DNA of 64,000 nt. Source: Nemania diffusa. Lineage: Eukaryota > Ascomycota > Sordariomycetes > Xylariales > Xylariaceae. Below, in pieces: positions 45,101 to 56,974 of the stretch; the stretch's first letter is position 1, and the number at the start of each line of letters is the position of its first letter. Below the pieces are notes generated by a model that was given only the letters and a program-made list of their open reading frames with translations, was not told the origin of the DNA and searched no databases. The DNA lies in contig JBBPUQ010000003.1 in NCBI GenBank assembly GCA_038501195.1, forward strand, positions 1,628,501-1,692,500, in the 5' to 3' direction. The translations under genes were made by a program, and so were the position numbers.

Positions 45101-48100
45101 CTATCTACTGAGGCTAGGCACTTGTTTAGAAGATCTAGTCTACACTCTACACTAGACTAATGCATGGCAAGCTTCTAACAACGCTCGTTCCTGGAAAGCA
45201 TACCGCGCTGCCTTGGTATTTCCCGCCTATAAAACCGCTTTCATGCGAGGGCCGTCGCCGACGCTGTCTTCGCTCCACCACACTATCCTCCCTTAGGGTT
45301 TATGCAGAGCTCTCTGCCTGTCTGAATGGACGGCATGCAAGAGCTACTCCTCACCTGTCCAAGTTCCGGCAAGTTTTCCTCGACGAGCCGACCTGCCATT
45401 GCCCGATGATAGATAGGAGCCGGCTCGGCTACCCAGGCGGACGCTAAACAGACCTGCCTTAGATAGATACCAACTTTTTGCCCGAAGCTCCAACGTCACT
45501 GGCGAGAGCGGAACCTCCCCTCTTCCCCCCTTCCGTCGTGTTGCCCTCGCGCGCGCATTAGGCGTCGAGAAAGATGTGACCGCCACTTGCGCGCGCGCGC
45601 CGGAGACATTGTCTTGGATACAAAGGGTGGCGCCGTCTCCCCCTCTTCCTCTCCCAGCAGCAAGCAGCGATCCGTCGCCGTCCGCCTACCGGCTGGCGCT
45701 GCTGCTGGCATGGAAATCTGCATCTGAGGCTGTTTCGAAACATCCATGCAAGCCGCGGCCTGCCCTTTCACACCGCTTCCTATTGGATGAGACCCTCGGT
45801 GCTACCTGTGGAAGATCGAAGACAAGCCAGATTAAATCGCGTGTGTGCTCTGCGCTCGTCGCGTTCGCGGGAAGGCATGCAAGAAAGCAAGCAAGCAAGC
45901 GGGCGACATCCCCCCTCCTCCTCTGACGTCGTGTTCTCGGTAGACCTATATGGTGCTAGCCGTGAGAGACATATACGCCCTACCCTGTGGAGGAGGAGGC
46001 GGAGGGTGCCGCGTCTCCAGGCGCGCGCCGGCGGGCCAGGCTCCGGTCCCGACGGCCTCGGTCCGACAATGTCTGGGACAGTGCGTGAGCAGAGGGTCTA
46101 CCCGACGGAGCGGCGACGCTTCCTTGGCCCAGCGTCGATTCGAGTTATCGTTGCCGTCTTGTCTGCCCTGGAGCCAGGCATAAAATTTGCTCTACAGCAG
46201 CCGTGGACGTGCGGATAGCGGCAGAACCCAGATACGGCCACTGGTTTCCTGGGGATATATGATGCCTTTTATACCATATAAGACGCCCGTTATCATATTT
46301 TTTTTTTGGCGAGCCAATACGACGCGCAGGGTATCCCGTTCCATGCTCCTCCCTTCTCCCTCAGCGTGGCGCCCAGAAGAGTTTTCCGGGTTTGTTTCCA
46401 CTCACCGCTTACTCCCTGTGTTACATGCTTAGGGTGAAACCGATATAGTATTATAGATGACCATGTTATTACGATGCTCTCGATCTGAGATGGCTACGAC
46501 CGTTTTCTGTGGTACGACCTGAGCGCGGAGGGACTGCTACATGCCTTTTCTTCGTGTAGGAATAGTAGATCCGTGTTTATATAAATATGCATTGACCTTA
46601 TGGTTCCGGATCATATATATTACTGGGTGGTTACGACATGGGCGCTGGAGTCTATATCTTATGCGTGTTAATCCTAGGACGATCAGTAGACTTCAGATGA
46701 TGCCGGAGAAGCAGTCGGCTCATTACTAATGCCTTCTCCTAGCACTGCCTCGATTAGCAGTTGGAAGGAAGTCCCGTAAGCCCAGCCATCTGGCCGCCCG
46801 CGAAACCCGATGGCTGGGCCAGAAGTTGGCCGCAAGTTGGCCGCTTGGACCACTGCCCGGGGTGACGGGCCTCTTTTTCTGAACGGATCATGGCAACCCT
46901 TGACCACGGCAGCCAACAGCTACCCGACAGGTTGGAAGCGTCACTGGCATTTTGCCAACCGAATGGCACCTCAGAAATATGCAGAAGCGAAGAAGCGTCC
47001 CCATCTCCTCCTGGTAGTCGTTGATTGCAGACGTACCACGTAGCTAGTGTAGACGCAATGCAACCATATCCTCTCATCTTTTGCCGGTCTGGGGTGTTTC
47101 ATATGGACTAATTTAGTTACTCGTCCCCGTTTCCTTTGACGGACTGGGCAGGTCCTATCACTGCCCTAAACCTAGGTAGCATACTACGTAGAGCCACGTT
47201 CTCACCACGTTTTTTTGGGAGGGAATATCAAATCAGACCTTTCACCATAATATTTTGCACTAGATGAATGAGTGCAACTACGTTACATATACATACCTAA
47301 CTTCAAATTGTAACTAGCAGAGGACTGGACTAACTACCCAGTAGTCTATTGTAGACTAACCCAGAGGGCTCTTGGTGAGGCGTCCCTACTCGGGCGGAAT
47401 GTCGAATAGATATTCCGGCCGCCAGCTTACTGGCTAGTACGGCACCTAGGGCCCTAGCATGTGCGAACTTAATACACTAGAGATATGAAATAGGGTACCA
47501 AGAACAGTAGTAATCTAAAGCATCAACCATTAGGCTAATACTAATACTAAGTTGACATGTATCCGCAGTGTCGGGCGACGGCTTCGGCGCACAAGTACGT
47601 ATAGGTAAGGTGTAACGCGCCGTGGTACAGCGTGCTTTTGCTGTGGTCCACGGCTGGCAGCACGGTTTCTTTCCGCTGCCGCAGTTTCTCTAGAGTCTAA
47701 TATGTACTTTAATTACCCTGGTTTAATTTTAGGATTGACCGAAGATTGACCGCGATCTCATCTGTTCGTTCAAGCCAGGTATCCAAAAATATCCGTGCAG
47801 GGACATAGATCGTGTATCTCGGAAACCTATGATGATAATGGAAGGCAAGATTCTCCCTAACCAGGTATACTCCGGAGACACGGCTTACAAGGCAATGGAT
47901 CTGCCGATCCCAACCTCAGTTATCAAACCGCGACAGACTCTGCCTGAACTTCCATAGTATGCCTACCTACACACACTACGCAGTAAGTAGGTAGACAGCC
48001 CAACATACATCTGGAGACCTAAGATTGTGTTACTCGGGGTCCTCTAACTACTTAGTGCCGTAGATAGCAGCACACTGGAGGCTGGGCGGCGCTCGATTGG

Positions 48101-49104
48101 TGGTTTCATGGCCCATGGGGTACGCTCCGTCGATGCGAACCGACGGTGGCTTTCGGTAATGACGATTTCCGGGAGAGGGCTATGTACGCAATACGTATGA
48201 GGCTTTTGTATAGGCGGATTGTGTAGGTAATAGGGCTAAACCTGCTACACTAGTGTAGTTGTGCTTTTCCCGCGGGGGGAACTTAACAGTTTTGGTCTAC
48301 ACTTGTCGACGTCTCCAACTCTTCAGTATCTACCCAGCAGCAGAGCATCACCAGCCGCATGAAAAGAAAAAGAGCCGGGGGGAGAAAAGGTACAGGATCA
48401 ACCTATGCAATCGCGTCCGTACTGCAGAGGACTTCACACGGTTTCACAGTCACACCAGCCGGCGTGATTGGTCGTTTTTGAGATCCAGGGCCTTGCGTCC
48501 TCCAGTCGACCGGTGTGCCTCTTTGACGCGGTATGCAATGAATAACACACGAGTCAGCCGTGTTTTGCGCATTAAGAGGGGAAAAAGTGGTAACATTCGA
48601 GTGAGACGCGTTGCGATTGCGCAGTCCTGGGCCCTTTTATGTAGTATCTACACCACCAACCTGCATACGAGACCGGTACAGCAGAGAGCCGTCCATGTAC
48701 GCAGTAGGTAGGTTAGGTGCTCACATTTAGACGTATGCTGTATCCCGTTTACAGTACTCGCTCGCCCGGACGACCTGAATATCGCTGTAGGTAGGTATTG
48801 TATAAGCCACATGCATGCGTACTTACTTACACGATAAGTACTGTATTTATCATATAGGAAGGGTGTAAATAAGTATGTAGGTATGCGTAAGACGTCTAAG
48901 TACGTACCTACTACTGTACACTGCAATCCTTCTTCCTACAGTACTGTATGTAGCTTCGTATGTTGAGATCTCATTGGCTTGCTCAAAGGTGCGAGCGTTC
49001 CCTTTTTCACCGCTCATGCAGTCCATGCCTTGTTCCTGCGTCTTGCAGCAAACAAAAAAAGGTGCAACTGTGTACGCATAATAGTGATACCTATCGCCGG
49101 CTGC

Positions 49105-49125
49105 GATTGGTGATTGGTGATTGGT
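49105..49125. repeat. (GATTGGT)3 short tandem repeat
   Basis: Three perfect 7-bp copies in intergenic DNA. The unit contains ATTGG, the reverse complement of the CCAAT box, so three evenly spaced CCAAT words sit on the minus strand. No adjacent gene was found that would use them. Confidence 0.85.
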
Positions 49126-52100
49126 GAGGATATCCGAGAGTGATTTGACAACTGCATTAACATGCTATCTCCAAGTGCAGCATACTAGATGGCGATACCT
49201 GGCATTATCCCGACATACTGGTACATTAGCTGACTGACTAGGTAGGTATGCGTAGTGTACGCAATATCTCTCTACTGTGCCGTTAGGATGCCCAGAAAAC
49301 TTGTACCACATTTGCTCACATTATGTCTCTCTGCCTAGCGTATAGAATACGTAGGCATATACTACAAGTATGTAGCTAGTGCAAGCACAGTGCTGAGTTG
49401 CTCTGAATAAACAAGTATCCTGCTTAGTCTAATCCGGGACATGGATATCTAGTGCAGCCATGGCGTCGTCGTTAGGTTCTTGTTGCGGCGCCGCCGCTTG
49501 ACTACGGAATGGAACCGACGATCCGAGAAAAGAAAGACGAAGAGAAAAGAAACTGACTGCGGGGAACACGTAGTGTGGCAGCATAGGTACTGCGCACTGC
49601 GTACGCATACGCATAGGTATGTGCTATACAGTAGATAGTGTGCGTACGGTATAGTAGGTGGTCTGCAAACACCGAGAAACCATGTGTAGGTACTGCATAC
49701 ATGTAGTATAGAATAGGTCTGTTTGCTCCCACATACCGTTGGGACCGGGACTTGGCGGGTGTGGGAATTTCAACGGCGTATTACATACCTGGCAAATTCT
49801 GGACAAACTCCTACATAAGCCGGTGATTTGAGAACCTGCGCTCTAAAAGAGAATAGCTAGTAGAACATCAAGAACTGTAATACCTATCTGGCTAAGCCCC
49901 CTGATGCCTCGAAGAACAATCCTCGTACGCAGTAGTAGGAATTAAAATGCTGATGTTCATAAACTAAAAAAATCGCGGTGGCTTCTAGAAGGTAAGGTGA
50001 AACGTTCTACATAACCTTGCCATTACTATACGTCTGGGCAGTATGTACCTAGGTACTGCCCTAAGTAGGAAGTTGACTATGACCAACGCCAAAAGCTCTC
50101 TCCGGTACCTACATATATATGTAAACAAGTAGTGTACAGTAGGTACCCTGGGCACCCTAGGCTGTAGTATAGGGCTTCTAAGCAGGCAGTAAGTAGTGTG
50201 CATTAGATAGCACTAATATAAAACCTAAGAGAAGAAGGATGGGACTACTACATTGTAGGTACCTACATGACACCCATGAGTGAACACATACTGTAGGAAG
50301 GTAGTTGATTAGCTTAATAATTCGCTCACCATCTGCATTTACATACACACATTATGCAGGTCCCGGACTTTTAGGTCGGCGACGAAGTGAAATGGCTGGG
50401 GGGGTCGGTTGGTCGCACTGCTTGTCGTCAGCCCTAGCGTCTTTGTGTTGATTACATAGTATTGATGGATTTCCGTCTCTGATCCTTCAATAGGAAAGCA
50501 TACCTATACTGTGCATAGGATTTACCTAAACTTCACTTAGGTACTGTGTATACATACTAAATAGCGGGATAGTCTATGATAGGTAGGTTACACACTAACG
50601 CGTTTGCTATTACACGTAGGCACCTATTCTCTGCCCTGGGCTGTGTGGTGATGTACTGTAAGTAGACACTGTATCGAGTCCAAGTATGTAAGAGGGCTAT
50701 TATATCTCGGAAACATTATCACGCCAGTGCCGATCTCCGAGAAGATTTCCCTCCCTGGCGTGGCTGGCGTTCTTGTATGCTGCACACTGAAGCCTTTCGA
50801 CGTTCGAGACTTCTCGCGTGTATGCTTACCTGTACAAGTCCTCCTCCTTTCCCGCGTACCTGCATAAGGAACAATAGGTAAGTCTGACTGACGTCTTCAA
50901 GCTACACGAGAGCGCGACCAACCGAGTCACTAATACGAGCTCCACATCGTGGAGATCGTGGACGAGTCCGCGTCAGCGAGCACAGCCAACTACCTGGATA
51001 ATATAGCGTGCTCTGGACGTCTCAAGCTCAACCGGTAGCGTGTAGTATGGTAAGGTACATAGTGTAATGGCTACACTACCTAGCGGAATAAACATACTGT
51101 AATCATGTTGGTTGGTTTGTTTCGAGCGGTGCACTACGCACTTAGAGCGAGTGAAGTGCCGTAAAGACTAAAGTAAGTAGGTACTGTATGTACCCAGGCT
51201 ACCTAGATAGAGGATTGCCTAGATACCCAACGTAACGGTCTTCGTTGATCCCAGCCTGTCTCCAATGCCGGAGAGCGGTGGTGGTGGTGGTTCTGGGAAA
51301 CAAAGATGGCTGTTTGGTACGTATGTACGAAACAACTGCCATGCGAGCGCGCCCCAGACTTTTCTCGCTCGCCTAACCACCCACCCAACTAACCAGCCTT
51401 CACGAAAGAGAGCAGTTTCACAATGCTGCCGCTTATCTCAGCCTCGACGTTGGTGGTTGGCTCGGCTCCGAAACCCCTATCTCTCACTCTCACAGAATTC
51501 GCTAGGGGTCTCTTTTTGCGAGCACGTTTGGTTTACTTCTCCTCCTCTCTCTTTTTTAGTTCTCCTTGTTTGCTAAGGGGTTTTCGTGATGACCTTGCAT
51601 TCGAAGTTTTCAGCTTCTCAGCTATCCACAATTCGTGCTATCAGACCTCTGTCTCCATCCTTGCACGTCAACCAGGGGTTCCTCCTCAGTGGGGTCGGAA
51701 CCTTCCTTTCTATTTATCGGGTTTAGATAGGTATGTAAGTAAGTATTTGCTAGTGTACTATACAGTGTATAACGCTACATACCCACCTACTGAGCAAGTT
51801 AGGTACCAGATAGGTAATCTGTAATCCACTCTCTCCACTGAACAGGCTGCACTGAAGGACGGCAAGACTGGCGAGCGCGAGCGCTCAGGCTGCAATACCA
51901 TTGCACTCGCACGTTTGGTTAAGTCCTTCCGTATGCCTAGTAGGTACATCGTACATGCCTACATGAATGGCCATGGCGCATCTTGCCCGTATCCGTGGGA
52001 CCGGCATAATGAGGAATTAGCGATGTGGGATGGCGTGGGAGCCCTGGATCCCGAATGCCCTTATCACGCTTGCCACTTGTCACTTGTTCGCGATGCCCTC

Positions 52101-53325
52101 TGCTCTCGGCTTTTGTTTGCTTCTGTAGCATGTATGTATGACGACGACTAGTGGCTTTTCCCTCTATTACTCACATACATGACCTCAACAGTATCCAGTC
52201 TGCTGTTTCTGCTGCTGTTGTGTGCGCCTTTATAACGATACCTTTGGTGCCTCCGAAGCTGCGATGACATCAAGAATGCTGATCTGAATTTCGCTAGCCC
52301 TGCCTACACACTAATTTATTGCTCTCACAATACGCCATCTACTCAGTACATGTACTACCTGTCATATCGCCGACATTTCTTTTAAAAGAACAGCCCTTGG
52401 AGCACACCTGGGACGGATTCAAATCGTCGTGGCCGGGATCATCTTGAAACTTGCGCGGATCGGATCTACAAGTCCAGCTGATCGTCCAGAGCTACGTTGT
52501 CGTTTCCCGTCCCCGCTGAACATCTCCCGGATTGCGACAGCCTGAGACGACGGCGAAGCTCGGCTTTCGTGGTGCACCTAGGTGGCAGACCGGTAGTGGA
52601 GAGGAAGCGTGAGAGGGAGAATTGACTGCTGTCTGCTGTCTTCTCTTACATTCTACGTTCCACGTTGTGCAGCCTTCAGTACGGTGCGGTCCTAGACGCG
52701 TGCATGCAGTTGTTTGACTGCACCAATCCGGGTTGCATCGGTGCTGAAAAGCAGACACGCAGCTACGGCATGATATATTGAATTTTGGTATCGAGCTGGA
52801 AGCAATCAATCAATACTCTGTTACCTCTCGCCCTCCCGTCCTGCCAGCTTTCTCGATACGTACCGACCAGCTACCCACCTGCTCACGAGCATCCTGGCCT
52901 AGTGTACACTAATTTCATCTAGAATAGCTTCCCTGGGTCTTGGCATTCTAATCCTGGTCCCTGTTTTGAACCCTGGCGTTAGCTTTCCCCGTTGCACACT
53001 TGCATAACGGCCAAGAGACCTGCAAGGGTACCCGACCACTCTGATCTTCAGTTCCCATACTGGCACCATTTCATATCCCATATCCCATAGGTATCCCATC
53101 ACTCGTTTTCCCGTTACATCCCCACAGCCGGCCTCCATAACCTTTTGCTGATTCCTATTTGTTTTCCTCTTCTCCTACCTACCTACGCAGCTTGCGACGT
53201 TGTGTCTACAAGCCTCCTACGATAATCGAAAATTGTGGGCGTAGAGTGGCCCGGGAGCTCAGACCCGGGTCTAATATCCAATATATCGAACTACGATATT
53301 GGGAAACTCCCAATAAGATTTCGTC

Positions 53326-55716
53326 ATGTTTTCGTCGAATTCCTCCACCGCTAATTTCAAGGGCCTTCGAAGGAGGGTGGCAAACGACGGTAGTTCGTCG
53401 ACCTTGCATATGGCTCGCCCCTTCACAGCCGCCGCCTCGACAGACCACTATCATGGTCACAGTATTACAGACCTACTCGAGCCTGCACTGGATGGTCCGC
53501 CATCGCCCGAGGGTATTCGCGCGTTTAGTCGACGAATGAGACGAGGCTCTATATCAGAGCAACAACTAAATGAGCCGACCATGTCTTCTACTTCATCGTC
53601 CCCTCGTTCTGAAACCCCGGAAGCGACTTGGGAACGTGGTCTAGAGAGTCTGAGTTTGTCGAGAAACCCATCTCAGCGGTCATCGGTCATGCGTTTCAAA
53701 GAACGGCCTGATAGTGTGCAACTGTTCGGCAAGGCTGTCTTTAGTCGCAAAGCCAAGGGGCGCAGAGGACAGAGCGACCAAGGCCACCTAAACAGCTCAT
53801 TGCTCTCATTAAGTGAGGTCCCAACGGATAGTGCTCCGGATGTGCCCAAGGAGCAACGCTTTATTCAATCCATGTTCACACGACGACGAACCAGAGGGGT
53901 ATCTGAAGCTTCGATGAGGAAGTATCAAATATCTGGGCCATATGACTTCCAGCATGTCTCACACTCATCCAAGGAAAACCTGGCTGAAGCCAATCGCCGT
54001 GAGGGGCTACCCGGCTTGTCGAGGGCACGGCCGCGAACGGCAACCGACGTCTCAACTAAATCGGGACGGCTCAGTTCACAAGCTCTTGATAAACCATTGC
54101 CGACGCCTCCACCCTCGCAACAGGGCTTTGAGCCTACCTCACCACGAAATAGTATTCAATTATCACCGCCTCGCCTATCTCGATTCGTCTCCAATGACTC
54201 TCAGACATCACCGATTCCGCCGCCTCCTCGGACATCTAGCCGTATTTCAGTCCGTCACGATCGAACCGATTCATTCAGTCCTACCACTATCGAAAAACGA
54301 AGGATAAATTCTGGCTACCAATCACCGCCATTCATATTGCCATCAACCGATGGGTCTTGGTCGCCCCCCTTCTCTCATGCTTCTAATGGCCATTCGGAAT
54401 CATGCATAGTGGGCAGCGATGAGAAGTCTTATCCCTTCACTACAATCGACGACGCTGCATGGCCTCTGACTAGTTCCATGACTTCTTTACCCGAGGTTCC
54501 TGAAGAAGAGGAATACCACTTAACTACCATTAGGTCTCGCACAAGTGTCATAAGTAACAGAACGTCCCTCAGAGGTAGTATTTCTGTTCCACACCTTCGA
54601 CGCGTGTCATTAAACCAAGCAACACAGCGACCCCCAAGTAATGCTTCGGACACTTTGGGCAGATTTGATCTCCTTGCAGCCCAACGCGCGATGCGTGAAT
54701 ATGATGAGGAGATGGATCAAGATGACGCTATCGAAGACAATTGGGAGGATGATATCGACTATTGTTATGACCATGCAGCTGAAGCCGATTGTGACTTTGC
54801 TTGGGAACGACTCTCTTGCGACTTTGAACCTGAGGACTACTTGCCGAAAGGTTCGGCACTAAGCTATGGAGCTGAATCAAGTTTTGGTAGTTTTAGGCCC
54901 GTGCCAGCAAGCCTCCTGTCGGTTGATGTTCCAGGACTGAGCCCCACGAGCTATCGGTCAGGCGCGACACCATACGGCGCTACGACTCCGACAAGCTTGC
55001 TAACACCTATGACTTCAAACTTTTCTCTTCCTAGGATTGATTCTTCAACCCAACTCAAGCGTGACCACGACCGATCTCACTCAAGCGCCTCCAGCTTCCA
55101 AGACACACAAGAGTTTTGTTTGTCACCTAGTCTATTAATTCCAAATGATTACCACGAGAAAATGCTACAATATGAGAGAGGCGAGCTCGGCTTACACGCT
55201 TCAAGCGACGAGCCTAAGAGTTCACAGTACGATGATCATAGTCTGATCGATAAGCCCGGTGTATTCCTGCACGCTCGGTCTAGCGCATCAACCACAATAT
55301 CTACTTTATCAGAGCAGTCAGTAACGTCAAGCCGGTATCCATCATCGACCTTCACTCGCTGGACAGGTAGTAGTAGCTCAAGCTGGCAAGCACACAGCGA
55401 CTCTCAGCAGCCGGTCACAATTACGCTAAATGATAAAGAGCCTGTTGTCACACCAACCAGCGGGATGTCTCTAGTGAGTACCAGTGAGCCCTCGGCGGCT
55501 CTCTTGAAACAAGAACCTAGCCGTGAAGGCCACAGCCGAGCACAGTCAGAGGCAACGTTGCTCATTAAAACCTCTCATGATACTGCTGCTCCTTTTGACG
55601 CAAAGGTCGCCAAAGAGTCTCTGAAGACTCACAGACGAGCACGCACTGCTAGTCGAAGCCACGCCAATGCGTCTCCTCAATTTGCCCTGTTCCCACAGGT
55701 CCCTCAGCGTCCCTAA
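53326..55716 (+). CDS. CRIB-motif protein, putative Cdc42/Rac effector
   Basis: Large, mostly disordered protein of 796 aa, single exon, ATG 53326 and TAA 55714. It carries one CRIB-type GTPase-binding motif at residues 200-213: YQISGPYDFQHVSH. This matches I-S-x-P-x(2,4)-F-x-H-x-x-H, with Ile202, Ser203, Pro205, Phe208, His210 and His213. CRIB motifs bind GTP-loaded Cdc42 or Rac, so a role in polarity or cytoskeleton control is inferred. The remainder is Ser/Thr/Pro-rich with proline stretches (PLPTPPPSQQ, PIPPPPRTSS) that could bind SH3 domains, and an acidic Tyr/Asp/Glu-rich segment at about 463-506 (EYDEEMDQDDAIEDNWEDD). No kinase, PH or GAP domain is visible, so it is an adaptor-like protein rather than a PAK kinase. 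It is convergent with RRP5. The leader upstream is long and pyrimidine-rich. Confidence 0.88.
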   Translation: MFSSNSSTANFKGLRRRVANDGSSSTLHMARPFTAAASTDHYHGHSITDLLEPALDGPPSPEGIRAFSRRMRRGSISEQQLNEPTMSSTSSSPRSETPEATWERGLESLSLSRNPSQRSSVMRFKERPDSVQLFGKAVFSRKAKGRRGQSDQGHLNSSLLSLSEVPTDSAPDVPKEQRFIQSMFTRRRTRGVSEASMRKYQISGPYDFQHVSHSSKENLAEANRREGLPGLSRARPRTATDVSTKSGRLSSQALDKPLPTPPPSQQGFEPTSPRNSIQLSPPRLSRFVSNDSQTSPIPPPPRTSSRISVRHDRTDSFSPTTIEKRRINSGYQSPPFILPSTDGSWSPPFSHASNGHSESCIVGSDEKSYPFTTIDDAAWPLTSSMTSLPEVPEEEEYHLTTIRSRTSVISNRTSLRGSISVPHLRRVSLNQATQRPPSNASDTLGRFDLLAAQRAMREYDEEMDQDDAIEDNWEDDIDYCYDHAAEADCDFAWERLSCDFEPEDYLPKGSALSYGAESSFGSFRPVPASLLSVDVPGLSPTSYRSGATPYGATTPTSLLTPMTSNFSLPRIDSSTQLKRDHDRSHSSASSFQDTQEFCLSPSLLIPNDYHEKMLQYERGELGLHASSDEPKSSQYDDHSLIDKPGVFLHARSSASTTISTLSEQSVTSSRYPSSTFTRWTGSSSSSWQAHSDSQQPVTITLNDKEPVVTPTSGMSLVSTSEPSAALLKQEPSREGHSRAQSEATLLIKTSHDTAAPFDAKVAKESLKTHRRARTASRSHANASPQFALFPQVPQRP

Positions 55717-56974
55717 ACCGCTGATTTGGGTCCATCTTCTACGGTAGATTGGGCGATCTTAGCGGATGCATGTTGCATCATACTTTTTATTCTTATTTCT
55801 TATCGGCACTGTCATCTTATTTCTTTCCCTGTCCGGCGCAATATAGAATTTTCCTTTTAGATACGGCGTCAGGAAAAACTCGCTTTTTCTCTCGCGGGTG
55901 TCTATATCATCACTACAGAACAGGACCAGTGGATTTAACTGGGTTCCCTTTGTCTGTTCAACAGATATTTCAGGACGGCGATCGTCCAAATTGTCACGAT
56001 TTATATATTAGAACTTTGGGAGCGGGCAACTTAGCATAAAAGCAAAAAAGCAAACGGGAACCGAAAAGCGAGCGGGACCCGGATGGGCAGTATTTCCTTC
56101 TAGAGAACGGAACTATGGCAGAAATGACGCGGTCTTATTTCTCCATTGCTCACACACTTGTTATATTTCATTACGATGTACGAACGATATGAAGAACGAA
56201 AGCACCGGCGTGTCGGAGGACAGGAACTCCGGTGTCGTGTATGATCTGGTCTGTCTACTATCTACAGAGTGGCGGGGTCGGCGGTTGGATGATTGCTACA
56301 TAACATGCCCTCTCAATGTACGATTCGATGTATGTCATTTGCCTCTGATGCAAATGTTCAATATTATCTAGTCTGGGGAATCCACACAATATATTTGAGA
56401 TATCGATGAAAAACTGATACGATTTTCTAACTTTTGACTATTATGTCTGCTGGTACTTTCGCTTACTTACTGTCGTGTTCGCACGGTGCTGAGCACTAAG
56501 TGACGAAGCGATTAATCCGCTGCCTCAGCCGTTATACAAGAAACTACCACTAGGGTAAAATATCAAGGACCCGACACCTCTCTAGTAGTATTTTAATGGT
56601 ATATGAATGAATGGCTTGTTCCAACTGCGATAACGATTAATACCTTTGTATGTCAATTCCTGCCCTGTGAATGGCAATGCTTCTGTAACACAATACATTT
56701 GTTAGGGGGAATCTTCTGCCTTGTGCCCTTGTTTATTATAAATGAGTATACACTTGTCGCACAGTTATATCATGAAACAACAACAGAAGTTGTAGAAGCC
56801 CCGACTTTATTATTTAGACATATTTGTGGTTCGTTCACAATGCCTTTATCTGTACCTCATTTCGCCACGTGCAATGGTCTGTACATACATGAGCCTAGTC
56901 TCTAAAACCTTTTGCCTTTTTCCAGATCGCAGAGACTACATGCCTGGGTATCATTGGAGACTTTCCCCCTCCCT
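55717..56974. other. Intergenic, convergent 3' regions
   Basis: Spacer between the CRIB-protein gene and RRP5, AT-rich and without a supportable gene. It should hold both 3' untranslated regions. Small frames at 56189-56371 and 56603-56905 have no motif. Confidence 0.6.

Larger units (their letters stand above)
39187..53325. other. 14-kb stretch without a convincing gene
   Basis: No supportable gene on either strand over 14 kb. All open frames are short, overlapping and motif-free. The first few hundred bases are the bHLH promoter; the last ~1.2 kb (pyrimidine-rich from about 52800) is the likely promoter and leader of the CRIB-protein gene. Contents include (ATCC)6 at 42158-42181, a T12 run at 43958-43969, a T10 run at 46298-46307, a GC-rich patch at about 45490-46160, and (GATTGGT)3 at 49105-49125. 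Dense TAGG/CCTA/GTAC words lie between about 47160 and 51200. A 40665-40910 plus-strand frame (81 aa) has a TATATAAG-like box just upstream but no known motif. No reverse transcriptase, transposase or long terminal repeat was recognised, so decayed transposons are possible but not shown. Confidence 0.5.

Noticed and set aside
50930..51010. Hairpin-rich GTGGACGAGTCCGCG segment resembling a self-cleaving ribozyme arm
   Set aside because: The conserved CUGAUGA and GAAA core pieces of a hammerhead are absent on both strands, so it is only a short stem-like sequence.
53159..53539. Plus-strand frame overlapping the start of the CRIB-protein gene
   Set aside because: It has no ATG at its start and overlaps a well-supported frame; the amino-acid content is random-like.
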